Origin: Planctomycetota bacterium
GTDB lineage: Bacteria; Planctomycetota; Planctomycetia; Pirellulales; Lacipirellulaceae
Direction of reading: 5' to 3'
Length of the DNA stretch: 32,104 nt
Assembly: GCA_013152515.1 (NCBI GenBank)
Contig: JAADGD010000105.1
Location: 1-32,104, forward strand
Shown one piece after another: positions 8,065-17,200 of the stretch (its first letter is position 1; the number at the start of each line of letters is the position of its first letter). The translations under genes and the position numbers were made by a program. Below the pieces are notes generated by a model, which saw only the letters and a program-made list of their open reading frames with translations, was not told the DNA's origin and did not search any database.

Positions 8065-8799
8065 ATGCGTAAACTCGCTCACCTGTTTGAAAGCAACGCC
8101 AATTGGTCCAAGAAAATTTCCAAGGTCGATCCAGAATTTTTTGCACGTTTGGCCCACCAACAGGCGCCTGCTTATTTGTGGATTGGTTGCGCGGACAGTC
8201 GTGTGCCTGCAAATCAAATTGTAGGTGTCGACCCAGGCGAGTTGTTTGTTCATCGCAATGTCGCGAACGTCGTGGTCCATTCCGACCTGAATTGCCTCTC
8301 GGTGGTTCAATTTGCGGTCGAGGTTCTCGAAGTCAAGCACATCATTGTCTGTGGACATTACAACTGCGGTGGCATCACCGCAGTGATGAACCATCGAGAA
8401 CTCGGCCTGATCGACAATTGGCTTAGCCACCTCCACGACATACGTTACCAACACCGTGACCGTCTTGAGGCGATTGTCGACCCGCAATCGCGTTGCGATC
8501 GTCTTTGCGAACTCAACGTCATCACTCAGGTTTCCAATGTCTGCCGTACCACGATCGTCCGCGATGCTTGGCAACGAGGACAAGATCTTGCCGTCCACGG
8601 CTGGATCTACGATCTCTCCGATGGGCGGTTGTGCGACATGAAAATGTGCGTCACTAGCACGGAAGAAATGGAAACCGCGTACTTGGCAGCCATTGAGTCG
8701 ACAGAAGGGACCGATCGAATCCTCCCTCCCGAGATATTTGCCGAACAAGATTACCTCTCCGCCGCATCAAACACGCGTGAAAAGACGCCGCGAACGTGA
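8065..8799 (+). CDS. can: Beta-class carbonic anhydrase
   Basis: Interconverts carbon dioxide and bicarbonate in the cytoplasm. Starting at the ATG at 8065 gives 244 residues, with zinc and active-site residues Cys42, Asp44 and Arg46 (GCADSR) and His98 and Cys101 (CGHYNCGG). This is the same numbering as the Escherichia coli Can enzyme and supports this start over an in-frame ATG at 7972, which would add 31 unlike residues. The body reads as a standard beta-CA, with FVHRNVAN and a C-terminal VHGWIYDLSDGRL. The Shine-Dalgarno is weak (GAGAG about 10 bases upstream). The last 49 bases overlap the convergent end of glnE. Whether it supplies bicarbonate for biosynthesis or pH control cannot be judged from context. 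Confidence 0.95.
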   Translation: MRKLAHLFESNANWSKKISKVDPEFFARLAHQQAPAYLWIGCADSRVPANQIVGVDPGELFVHRNVANVVVHSDLNCLSVVQFAVEVLEVKHIIVCGHYNCGGITAVMNHRELGLIDNWLSHLHDIRYQHRDRLEAIVDPQSRCDRLCELNVITQVSNVCRTTIVRDAWQRGQDLAVHGWIYDLSDGRLCDMKMCVTSTEEMETAYLAAIESTEGTDRILPPEIFAEQDYLSAASNTREKTPRT

Positions 8800-11700
8800 C
8801 CAAACATCTCGGCCACTTCTGTCGAGAGTTTTTCGACGTCGGGATGGCCGAGCAGAAACGCCAGCTTCGCCAATTCAAGCGAGTCGGTTGGGAACTCGTG
8901 CCGACCGGCGGCGTCCATCAATCGGATGCGGGCTTCGATACTGCGTTGAAAGCGATACGAATCGAGCAGAAAGTCGGCATCCTCGGACGACAAGATTCCT
9001 TGCTCGCGCAGTACGGTCAACGCGGCCAAGGTGCCCGTCACGCGCACGGCTGGGTTGTCTTGCCCATGCTTGAGTTGGAGCATTTGCACGACAAATTCGG
9101 TGTCCATCGTGCCTCCGGCGCTCCGTTTGAGATTGCGCTCGGAGGCCGATTCTTGCAGCTTGAGCCGCATTTCGCGGATCTCGGTCGCAAAACTCCGTTG
9201 CCAAGGTCGACAGTACATCGCGGCGAGGAGAGCTGCCTCGGCACGCTCGACTGCTGCGGCCGAACCGATAATCACTCGCGATTTGCACAGCGATTGACGT
9301 TCCCAAAGCTGCCCATCGCCTTGCTGAAAGTAACGTACAAATTCGTCGAGCGAGACCGCCAGCGATCCGCTACGTCCCGTGGGACGCAGGCGAGGATCGA
9401 CCTCGTAGAGCCGTCCGAAAGGGCCGAAGGAGTTCGCCTGTTTGATGATGCGTTGACCTAGCTCGCTAAAAAAATGTTTGTTCGTTGTTGAACCATGCTG
9501 GCCACGCCGGTTGGCAATCGTAGACCCGTCTGCTTCGTACAAAAAAATAAGATCGAGATCGCTATGATAATTCGGCTCGCGCCCGCCCAACTTGCCCATC
9601 GCCAAGACGATAAACTCGCATCGCTGGCCGACGCGTTCGGCCCCCGGATGCCAGAGGTCGTCGATGGGCGTCTCTGCTTGCGACGTGGCGGGCAATTCGC
9701 CGATCTGCGGTTCGCCGAGCTTTTCGATCAAGCGATCGGTTTCTGTGGCGACGATTTGCTTGAGACAAACCTCGGCCACATCAGACAATTCGGCATGGGT
9801 CGCCTCAATTTTATCTTTGCCCAAAATATCTCGCACGCCGATGCGCAAATGCTGCGAAACCTTAAAGCTGTGCAAAATTGGCGAGGGATCTTCGGCTCCG
9901 TGCGTCAATTCTGCCAGCGATTGTTCGAGTGTGTCGATGTTCGGCAGATGATCGATCAGCAGGCTGTCGAGCAATTCGTCGATCATGCCTGGGTTGCTGG
10001 TCAAGATCCCCGACAAGTAGGGACAAGCCGCGCACAGGGTGACGTAGAGGTTCAGCGTCGGATGATTGCTGCTGAACAGCTCCCACAATGCCGCCTTGCC
10101 GCCGAGCGAATCGCTCACACGGCTCAGGTTCACCAGCGTCGCGTCGGGATCGGGCGTCTTGGCAATCGCTGTCAGCAGTCGCGGTGCAATCGATGCCAAG
10201 AACAGCCGGCAACGTCGCGTCGACAGAAACGGAATTCGCTCTTCGGCGAGCGACATCAGATTTGCGTAAGCCGAGTGGACATCGTCGAATGGGTACTGCC
10301 CCAAAACTTGCTGGATCGTCTCAGGTTCGGGATCGGGATTGTTGACCAGATCGACCTCGGGCTCGGTTTCGGCATCGTCGCCAAAAGCATCATGCAACAG
10401 ATGCTTCAAAATCTTGTGATTGATCTCGGTCCGCTCTCGATAGTCAGACTGAAACGCATCGACTGCCGACGCTTCAGACGTCTCTGTGTAGCCCATCCGG
10501 CGGGCGACCTTTGTCAACTCGTTGGTCGAAACGGGCAGTTGATGCGTGTGCAAATCGTACATGATTTGCAGCCGATGCTCGAGCTTACGAAGGAATCGAT
10601 AGTTTTCTTCCAGCAACATCCTTTCTTGGGGCGTCAATCCGCCCGACAGCTCCAAGCAGCCGATCGCGTCGAGTGTGTTGCCGGTGCGCACCCCGGGGTC
10701 GGCACCGCCGCTCAGCAATTGCAAAAACTGGATGACGAATTCGATGTCGCGAATCCCGCCGCGCCCCGTTTTGACGTCGGTGCCCGTGGCTTGAGCTTTC
10801 GAGGCGTTTGCTTCTATCCGACGCTTCAACGACTTGATGCCCGTGATATCAGCCAACGTCAAATAACGACGATAGATCCAAGGTTCCAAACGAGCGAGAT
10901 AATCTTTGCCCAGAGCGATATCACCAGCTATCGGACGCGCTTTCACATAAGCCTGTCGCTCCCAGGTACGCCCGCGACGATCGTAATAGCTCAGCGCTCG
11001 CTCAACATCACTGCAAATCGGCCCCTGCTTGCCTTCGGGACGAAGCCGCATGTCGACTCGATAAGCGAAACCCAGGTCGGTACTCTCGGACAGCATTTGA
11101 ATCAACGTCTGAGCCACCCGATTCGCATAGTTTTGCGACGCGGTCTCGCGACGGGGATCCGCCGCAGTTGCTGGCTGAAACAAGAACACCAGATCGATAT
11201 CACTCGAATAATTAAGTTCCAACCCTCCCAATTTCCCCATCGCCAACACGACAAAGCTGGGCGGGACGAATTCCTTTCCGCTGGGCGGATGGTACTTTTC
11301 CCAAACCGAGCGTTCTGCAAATTCCAAAGCTCCTGCGACGATCGCATCCGCGACGTAAGAGATTTGGCGTGTGATTTGATCGACCGGCAGCCCCTCGACA
11401 ATATCGCCATAGGCAATTCGCAAAGTCTCGCGACGTTTGAAGCGGCGCAACACGGCCAGAACATCTTGTTCGTTACTCAATTCGCGAACACTCTCGATCA
11501 ATTCTTCGACCAGCAACTCGCGCGCAACTGGACGGCCTTCGGTCATGCGCAACAGGTCATGGCTTTCGGCGTCCGAACAAAGCTGATCACTCAGGTGTTG
11601 ACTGCTACTGAATATCAGCAGCAAGTTTGGCAGCGATCGTTCGTCGCGTTCAAACAGGGCCGCCGCCGACAGCAGGCTGCGCGAAGAAAGCAAGAATCGC

Positions 11701-11918
11701 TCCAGATTATTGAGCGCCATATCGGGATCGGCAAGCTGTGGTGCCGTCGCAGCGAACTGTTCGCAAATCGTCCCCAACAAATCAAGTGGCAACCCCGCCC
11801 TAGCCAGTCGCAGCAAATTGGCATGAGCGGTGCGAGGATGCACGATCCCCAGCGACGTCAGCCAAGGCTCCGCTTCCGCGTAAGAGTCCAGCAGAGAGTG
11901 AATGTGGTCAAGCTGCAT
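8751..11918 (-). CDS. glnE: Bifunctional glutamine synthetase adenylyltransferase/deadenylyltransferase
   Basis: Controls glutamine synthetase by attaching and removing AMP. The 1055-residue product has the duplicated architecture of GlnE: a first nucleotidyltransferase domain with MGKLGGLELNYSSDIDLVFL at about 227-246, and a second with MGKLGGREPNYHSDLDLIFL near 755. Each is followed by the conserved GRxGxxxD..F-type segment (TGRGGIRDIEFVIQF, and SAGGTMDTEFVVQMLQLKHG in the second half). The metal-binding S-D-x-D residues are present in both, so both activities look possible. It is rather longer than the roughly 950-residue enterobacterial enzyme. The 3' end overlaps carbonic anhydrase by 49 bases, tail to tail. 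No glnA or glnB is in the window. No clear Shine-Dalgarno precedes the ATG at 11918. Confidence 0.95.
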   Translation of the reverse strand: MQLDHIHSLLDSYAEAEPWLTSLGIVHPRTAHANLLRLARAGLPLDLLGTICEQFAATAPQLADPDMALNNLERFLLSSRSLLSAAALFERDERSLPNLLLIFSSSQHLSDQLCSDAESHDLLRMTEGRPVARELLVEELIESVRELSNEQDVLAVLRRFKRRETLRIAYGDIVEGLPVDQITRQISYVADAIVAGALEFAERSVWEKYHPPSGKEFVPPSFVVLAMGKLGGLELNYSSDIDLVFLFQPATAADPRRETASQNYANRVAQTLIQMLSESTDLGFAYRVDMRLRPEGKQGPICSDVERALSYYDRRGRTWERQAYVKARPIAGDIALGKDYLARLEPWIYRRYLTLADITGIKSLKRRIEANASKAQATGTDVKTGRGGIRDIEFVIQFLQLLSGGADPGVRTGNTLDAIGCLELSGGLTPQERMLLEENYRFLRKLEHRLQIMYDLHTHQLPVSTNELTKVARRMGYTETSEASAVDAFQSDYRERTEINHKILKHLLHDAFGDDAETEPEVDLVNNPDPEPETIQQVLGQYPFDDVHSAYANLMSLAEERIPFLSTRRCRLFLASIAPRLLTAIAKTPDPDATLVNLSRVSDSLGGKAALWELFSSNHPTLNLYVTLCAACPYLSGILTSNPGMIDELLDSLLIDHLPNIDTLEQSLAELTHGAEDPSPILHSFKVSQHLRIGVRDILGKDKIEATHAELSDVAEVCLKQIVATETDRLIEKLGEPQIGELPATSQAETPIDDLWHPGAERVGQRCEFIVLAMGKLGGREPNYHSDLDLIFLYEADGSTIANRRGQHGSTTNKHFFSELGQRIIKQANSFGPFGRLYEVDPRLRPTGRSGSLAVSLDEFVRYFQQGDGQLWERQSLCKSRVIIGSAAAVERAEAALLAAMYCRPWQRSFATEIREMRLKLQESASERNLKRSAGGTMDTEFVVQMLQLKHGQDNPAVRVTGTLAALTVLREQGILSSEDADFLLDSYRFQRSIEARIRLMDAAGRHEFPTDSLELAKLAFLLGHPDVEKLSTEVAEMFGHVRGVFSRVFDAAER

Positions 11919-11954
11919 CTATGATTCATGTCCTAACATCACTCTTCATTGGAC

Positions 11955-12014
11955 ATTCCTTGTTGGATAGTGGACATTTCGGAGGAAGTGAATATCCAGT
12001 ATCCAACAAGGAAT
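11955..12014. repeat. Palindrome between glnE and miaB
   Basis: Arms 11955-11969 (ATTCCTTGTTGGATA) and 12000-12014 pair perfectly over 15 bases. Pairing continues imperfectly inward (TGGACATT against AATATCCA) and loosely outward. It lies between the miaB stop (12085) and the glnE start (11918), both on the minus strand. It could end miaB transcription, but there is no T-run after it, so it fits the dispersed palindromes of this window better. Confidence 0.85.
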
Positions 12015-12084
12015 AACCAAGTGAGAAGTTATTGATGCTACAACCCTTGATTTTCGACCGGTGAATTCATTGCCAAACTACGTA

Positions 12085-13512
12085 CTACGTTCTGAGTGAA
12101 AACAACTCCGGACCCACATGTTGCGTGACCACCAAGCCAAACAGCGTATGGATGCTGGCGTCGTAAATTTTCACGGGTAGCGTTTGCCCGATTTGGCGGC
12201 GGTTGCCGTCGAAGACGACGATCCGATCGCACATCGTTCGTCCGGTGAGTTGCACTTGCTGCGAATCGTTATTAGCGTCACTTTTGAGACTCGCCTTGCT
12301 CGGCCCTTCGACCAGCACTTCGACTTCCTGCCCGAGAAAACGCTGGTTGTCTTCTTCGCTGATCGTATTTTGGATTGCCAGTAGCTCGTTGTTGCGACGC
12401 CGTTTGACCTCGTCGGGAACGTCGTCCGGGTAATGCTCTGCGCCTTTGGTTCCAGGGCGTTCGCTGTACTTGAAGATAAAACTGTTTTTGAATCGCTGCT
12501 CGCGGACCAAGTCGCAAGTCAACTGAAAATCTTCCTCGGTCTCGCCGCAGAAGCCGACGATGAAATCGCTCGTCACTGCGACCTCGGGCAACCACTCGCG
12601 AATGCGGTCCATCATCACCAGATATTCTTCGACCGTGTAGCCTCGCTTCATTCGTTCCAGCAGCCGATTCGAGGCGGTCTGGATTGGCACATGCAGATAC
12701 TTCGAGCATTTCGGCAGATCGCGAACCGCTTCGAGCAAGTCGTCAGTCATGTCCTTCGGGTAATTCGTGATAAATTTTATTCTTTCGATCCCGTCGATTT
12801 CGTGCAGCGAGTAGAGCAGATCGCTCAGACGCGTCTCCTGCTCACCGTCGCGAAAACGATAGCTGTTGACCGTTTGGCCAAGCAGGATGATTTCTTTGCA
12901 GCCTTCGTCGGCCAACTGCTGCGCTTCCGATAAAATTTGAAACGGCGGACGGCTTTGTTCAGGGCCGCGCACACTCGGCACGATGCAATAGGTGCAAAAT
13001 TTGTCACAGCCAATTTGAATGCGTACATACGCCTGGAACGGCGTCGGTCGCATCGCCGGATCGCGCAGCGGGTCAAAACTCTCATGACTGCGCTCGATCT
13101 GGTCGCGCGATCCCTCTTTGCGGCCCAAGCTGACCTCCAACTGCTGTCCAGCCCCGGCTTCGACCTCTTTGATCAAATCGGGCACCTGATGCAATTGTCC
13201 AGGCCCAACGATGAGGTCGACGAAAGGCGCTCGCTGAAAGATCAGCCGCTGGTCTTTTTGTGCCATGCAGCCCAGCACGCCAATGATTTTGTTCGGGTTG
13301 CTTTTCTTTGCATTTTTCAGTCGGCCCAAGGCACTATAGATTTTATCCTCGGCATGTTGCCGCACGCTACAAGTGTTGAACAGAATCGTATCGGCGTCCG
13401 TGGTGCTGTCGGTGAGCTCGTAATCGTGCTTGCGCAGGCTGGCCACTACGAGCTCGCTGTCGAGCACGTTCATCTGGCAACCGACCGTTTCGATATAAAG
13501 TTTTTTCGTCAT
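12085..13512 (-). CDS. miaB: tRNA-2-methylthio-N6-dimethylallyladenosine synthase (radical SAM methylthiotransferase)
   Basis: Adds the methylthio group to i6A37 in tRNAs. The 475-residue product has the full family order. First is the N-terminal MTTase domain, with three cysteines for the auxiliary iron-sulfur cluster (YIETVGCQMN, FNTCSVRQHA, VLGCMAQ). The radical SAM domain carries CDKFCTYC, ligand spacing CxxxCxxC, at about 173-180. The C-terminal TRAM-type RNA-binding region includes VEVLVEGPSK and LTGRTMCDRIVVFDG. The motif FCTYCIVPSVRG matches MiaB better than MtaB or RimO, and the QMN motif supports this. The ATG at 13512 has no strong Shine-Dalgarno. A nested palindrome begins 30 bases upstream, so this gene is probably transcribed alone or from within that gap. 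Confidence 0.95.
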   Translation of the reverse strand: MTKKLYIETVGCQMNVLDSELVVASLRKHDYELTDSTTDADTILFNTCSVRQHAEDKIYSALGRLKNAKKSNPNKIIGVLGCMAQKDQRLIFQRAPFVDLIVGPGQLHQVPDLIKEVEAGAGQQLEVSLGRKEGSRDQIERSHESFDPLRDPAMRPTPFQAYVRIQIGCDKFCTYCIVPSVRGPEQSRPPFQILSEAQQLADEGCKEIILLGQTVNSYRFRDGEQETRLSDLLYSLHEIDGIERIKFITNYPKDMTDDLLEAVRDLPKCSKYLHVPIQTASNRLLERMKRGYTVEEYLVMMDRIREWLPEVAVTSDFIVGFCGETEEDFQLTCDLVREQRFKNSFIFKYSERPGTKGAEHYPDDVPDEVKRRRNNELLAIQNTISEEDNQRFLGQEVEVLVEGPSKASLKSDANNDSQQVQLTGRTMCDRIVVFDGNRRQIGQTLPVKIYDASIHTLFGLVVTQHVGPELFSLRT

Positions 13513-13542
13513 TATTTCTTTGAAGCTATATGCTCGATTTCT

Positions 13543-13695
13543 GAACCACGAAAGAAACGAAATACACGAAAGGGGTTTTCAATCCGAACCGTGACCGTGG
13601 GGGAGCGTCCAGTCGAGTTCGACGCCTATTCGGACGCTCCCTCAGGTCGCGGTTCGGTAGTTTCTTTTTCGTGCCTTTCGTTTCTTTCGTGGTTC
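13543..13695. repeat. Nested palindromic element, core-hairpin copy 2
   Basis: Outer arms 13543-13562 (GAACCACGAAAGAAACGAAA) and 13676-13695 pair perfectly over 20 bases. Inside is a diverged copy of the core hairpin seen at 5417-5492: arms about 13585-13610 and 13632-13657, with GAACCG and GAGCGTCC retained and a loop resembling the other copies (TCGAGTTCGACGCCTAT). The outer arms differ wholly from those of copy 1. Confidence 0.9.
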
Positions 13696-13708
13696 CTATT
13701 TACAAACC

Positions 13709-13894
13709 CTACGCCGCGCCGAGGTCGGCATCTTCGTCTGCTGGCTTTTTCGCTGCTTGTTGTCCTCGTTGCTGCTCAATCTGTTGGCGAACTTGGTCGA
13801 CCAAGTGATTTCGCCGAGCAGCCATTAGCCGCACCAACGACGTCACCGCCACGTAGCCCGCTCCTGCAATAATCATGATATCCCAGCGGTCCAT
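13709..13894 (-). CDS. Small single-pass membrane protein of unknown function
   Basis: With the ATG at 13894 the product is 61 residues, starting MDRWDIMIIAGAGYVAVTSL. Residues 5-24 form one hydrophobic segment. The remainder is hydrophilic and rich in Gln, Arg, Ala and Glu (DQVRQQIEQQRGQQAAKK), probably a helix or coiled coil in the cytoplasm. A longer frame from 13939 adds 15 residues without better support. I do not recognise a family. It is 196 bases upstream of miaB on the same strand, separated by a palindrome, so an operon link is unlikely. Confidence 0.6.
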   Translation of the reverse strand: MDRWDIMIIAGAGYVAVTSLVRLMAARRNHLVDQVRQQIEQQRGQQAAKKPADEDADLGAA

Positions 13895-13984
13895 TCCCTC
13901 GAGTCCTCCGTGCGAAAATTCCAATTCCCCATGATACACCGCAACCTACCCCCAGAGCGAGACGAAAATTGGGGACGAACAGGC

Positions 13985-14045
13985 TGTCAGCGATCAGCTA
14001 TCAGCAGGAAAGACAAGCTTACGACTGTTCGCTGAGTGCTGACCG
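13985..14045. repeat. Imperfect inverted repeat of the TCAGCGATCAGCTATCAGC type
   Basis: GCTGTCAGCGATCAGCTATCAGC-like sequence on the left faces GCTGAGTGCTGACC on the right. Pairing is partial. It lies in the divergent gap between the small membrane protein and the propeller gene (13895-14212), which otherwise shows no gene. Confidence 0.45.
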
Positions 14046-14212
14046 CCGTAACTTGGCCCTCAATTTGTATTTCATTGCGATGAGAATGACGAAACAACGG
14101 TTCCGTTCCGTCGGTTGAAGGACGTTTGCAGTGGTCTTGCCAGCGCTCGCCTAGCCAAGAAAAGTGGCGACGATGGTTTCAATTGCTTTGCCATCGATTA
14201 TGATGTTGTTCT

Positions 14213-17200
14213 ATGATGATCAGAATCTGTCGAATAACATGGTTTGCGTTGCTTTTGCCCCTTTTACTCTTTAGGTCGGCACCCGCGGGTGATTGGCCTA
14301 TGTGGCGATTCGATGCAGGTCGCACAGCGGCTTCTCCGGACGACCTGCCTGAAGATCTCGTGCTGCAGTGGACGCGTCGGTATTCCCCCCGAACGCCGAC
14401 TTGGGATGATCTGCTCAACAACGACCTGATGCCGTATGACAGGGTGTTCGAGCCGATTGTTGCTGAGGGCCGAGTGTTCGTTGGCTTTAACGACTCTGAT
14501 AAGTTGGTCTGTTGGGATGTGAAAACGGGCGAGGAACTCTGGCATTTTTTCACCGAAGGGCCGGTGCGACTCCCTCCTGTTTCCTGGAACCAATATGTTT
14601 ATTGCGTGAGTGATGATGGCCACCTGTATTGCTTGAATGCGTCTGACGGTAGCCTTTGTTGGAAGTTTCGCGGTGGGCCTTCTGCTCGGAAAGTCTTGGG
14701 CAATCGTCGAATCATTTCGATGTGGCCTGCGCGTGGAGGACCTGTCGTCCGAGAGGGCCGCATCTATTTCGCGGCGAGTATTTGGCCTTTTATGGGCACT
14801 TTTATCTATGCGCTCGACGCAGAAACGGGACGCGTCGAATGGGTCAACGACAGCACATCGGCCAGCTACATTCAGCAGCCTCATAGTGCTGATTCGTTTG
14901 CTGGTGTCGCACCGCAAGGAGCATTCGCCGCTACCGAAAAATATCTGGTCGTGCCGGGCGGGCGTTCTGTGCCCGCTGTCTTCGATCGACATACGGGCCA
15001 GCTAGTTCATTTTCATCTCAAAGAAGGTGGAAAAGGAACCGGCGGCACATTGGTGATTGCTAACGACCGCGATTTCTATGTCCACACGCGGCTACGAGGC
15101 GTGCGGAAATTCGACTTGGTGAGCGGAAAAAAGACCGAAGTTCTCATCAACGAGCCTGTCTTGGATGGCGAGTTGGTCTATACCTCGACCGCCGATTCGG
15201 TCCGAGCGATCGACGAGAACAAACAAGTGGTTTGGGAACTGCCGGTCGATGGAAGCGGCGATCTCATCAAGGCAGGCAACACGCTTTATGTTGCCGGCAA
15301 GAGCGAAATTACTGCGATTCGGCTCCCCACCGAGACGCAACCAGCGCAGCGATCGGGCACAATCCCTGTGGAGGGAGAGGTGGTTCGTCTCGTTGCCGGC
15401 GGTGATTCGCTGCTGGCCGTGACTCGAGACGGACGCATCTTTGCCTTTGGAGCGGCTGGTGCGTCGAATCCAAGAGCCATTGCGGATCCCAGAGCCATTA
15501 CGAGCCAGCAACGCCCTCTCGATACGGTCGAAGACCCCGCGACGAAGGCTCTGCTTGCTGAGCATGGAGCGACCGAGGGATATGCGTTTGTTTACGGCGT
15601 GGACGATCCGAAGTTGCTCGATCGATTGTTGTCCAGTAGCGATCTACACCTCGTGGTTGTTGAAAAAGATGCGGCCCTCGTAGCGCAACTTCGCGAGCGC
15701 TACGATGCGACGGGCCACTACGGAAAGCGAATCGCAATTCACACCGGCGACCCTCTCACTTTTCGGGCGCCGCCTTACGTCGCTTCTGTGGTAGTTGTGG
15801 GCACAACTGATGTCTCGCAACTAGCTCGCCCAGACATGCTGCGTGCCATGTACGAATCGGTGCGGCCTTATGGTGGGATCCTGTGGTTTCCACTGGCAAA
15901 AGACCGAGAACAAGTCACCGAGGCTCTGTCGGCGGCAGATCTCGAGCAGGTACACCTAGTTTCTGGCGAGGCGAATGTCGTGCTCGCGAAGCGTGTTGGG
16001 CCACTCCCAGGTTCGGCACCTTGGACCCATCTGTACGGCAATGCTGCGAACACGGTGAAGTCTGACGACCAGTTGGTCAAGTTACCGCTGGGAGTCTTGT
16101 GGTTTGGTGGCAACTCGAATCAGGATGTGTTGCCCCGACATAGCCACGCGCCTTGCGAACAGGTGATCGGAGGTCGCTTGTTTGTGGAAGGCATGAACTC
16201 GTTGAGTGCCCGTGATGTTTACACAGGCCGTGTCTTGTGGATTCGGCAATTTGAAGATTTGGATACGCAAGGCATTTATTACGACGACACTTATACGAAC
16301 AAGCCCCTAGACCCTTCCTACAATCAAGTTCACATACCTGGCGCCAATGCGCGTGGAACGAATTTTGTGGCCACTCAGGATAGTGTCTACCTAGCCATCG
16401 GCAACGAATGTCATGTGCTGGCTGTGGCAACTGGAGAAACCACGCAGGTCATTCCACTTCCCAAGAATGCGGAGGGAGACGCCGCCGACCATTGGACCTA
16501 CCTAGCCGTGTACGGTGACATCCTTCTGGCTGGTGTCGACTATGCGGACTTTGCCAAACGCTTTGGATACACCTACAAACCGACCCGCCGCCGCAGTGGT
16601 GCTTGGAGTTCGGAATGGTTCGGTTCGCGAAGTCTGGCAGCATTGGATCGCCATTCCGGAAAACTCCTCTGGCGAGTCGACGCCCGTTATAGTTTTTTGC
16701 ACAACGGCATCGTTGCTGGGAACAACACGGTCTTCCTGTTGGACAAGCTGCCTCTTTCGGTGGAAAAGCAACTCTCACGCCGCGGACAGCCCGAGCCTTC
16801 GGATTATCAAATTCTGGCTGTGGATGCGAAAACTGGCGACATACTTTGGAAAAAGGAGAGCGATATCTTCGGCACTTGGTTGGGGTTCTCTCAGGAACAT
16901 AACATTCTGATTCAGGCGGGCGCGGACGCCTCTGACCGCGCGATCGACGAAATTGGACAGGGCATCGTGGCGTTGCGTGGAGATGATGGCAGCGAGATTT
17001 GGCAGAAGTCGAGCTTTAAATACACGGGCCCTTGTATTTTGCACAACGACATGTTGATGACCAATTCGTCTTCCCGCAGACAGACCAATGGTTTTTTTCA
17101 CTTGCTCGACGGGTCTCCCGTCTTGATCGAAGATCCACTGACGGGCCGGCAGATACCTTGGAAATACACACGCACTTACGGTTGCAATACGGCCGTGGCG

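Noticed and set aside
9495-11924. An 809-codon open frame on the plus strand opposite glnE
   Set aside because: It mirrors the glnE codon pattern, has no recognisable domain, is rich in Arg/Gln/His as expected of an antisense frame, and glnE is certain.
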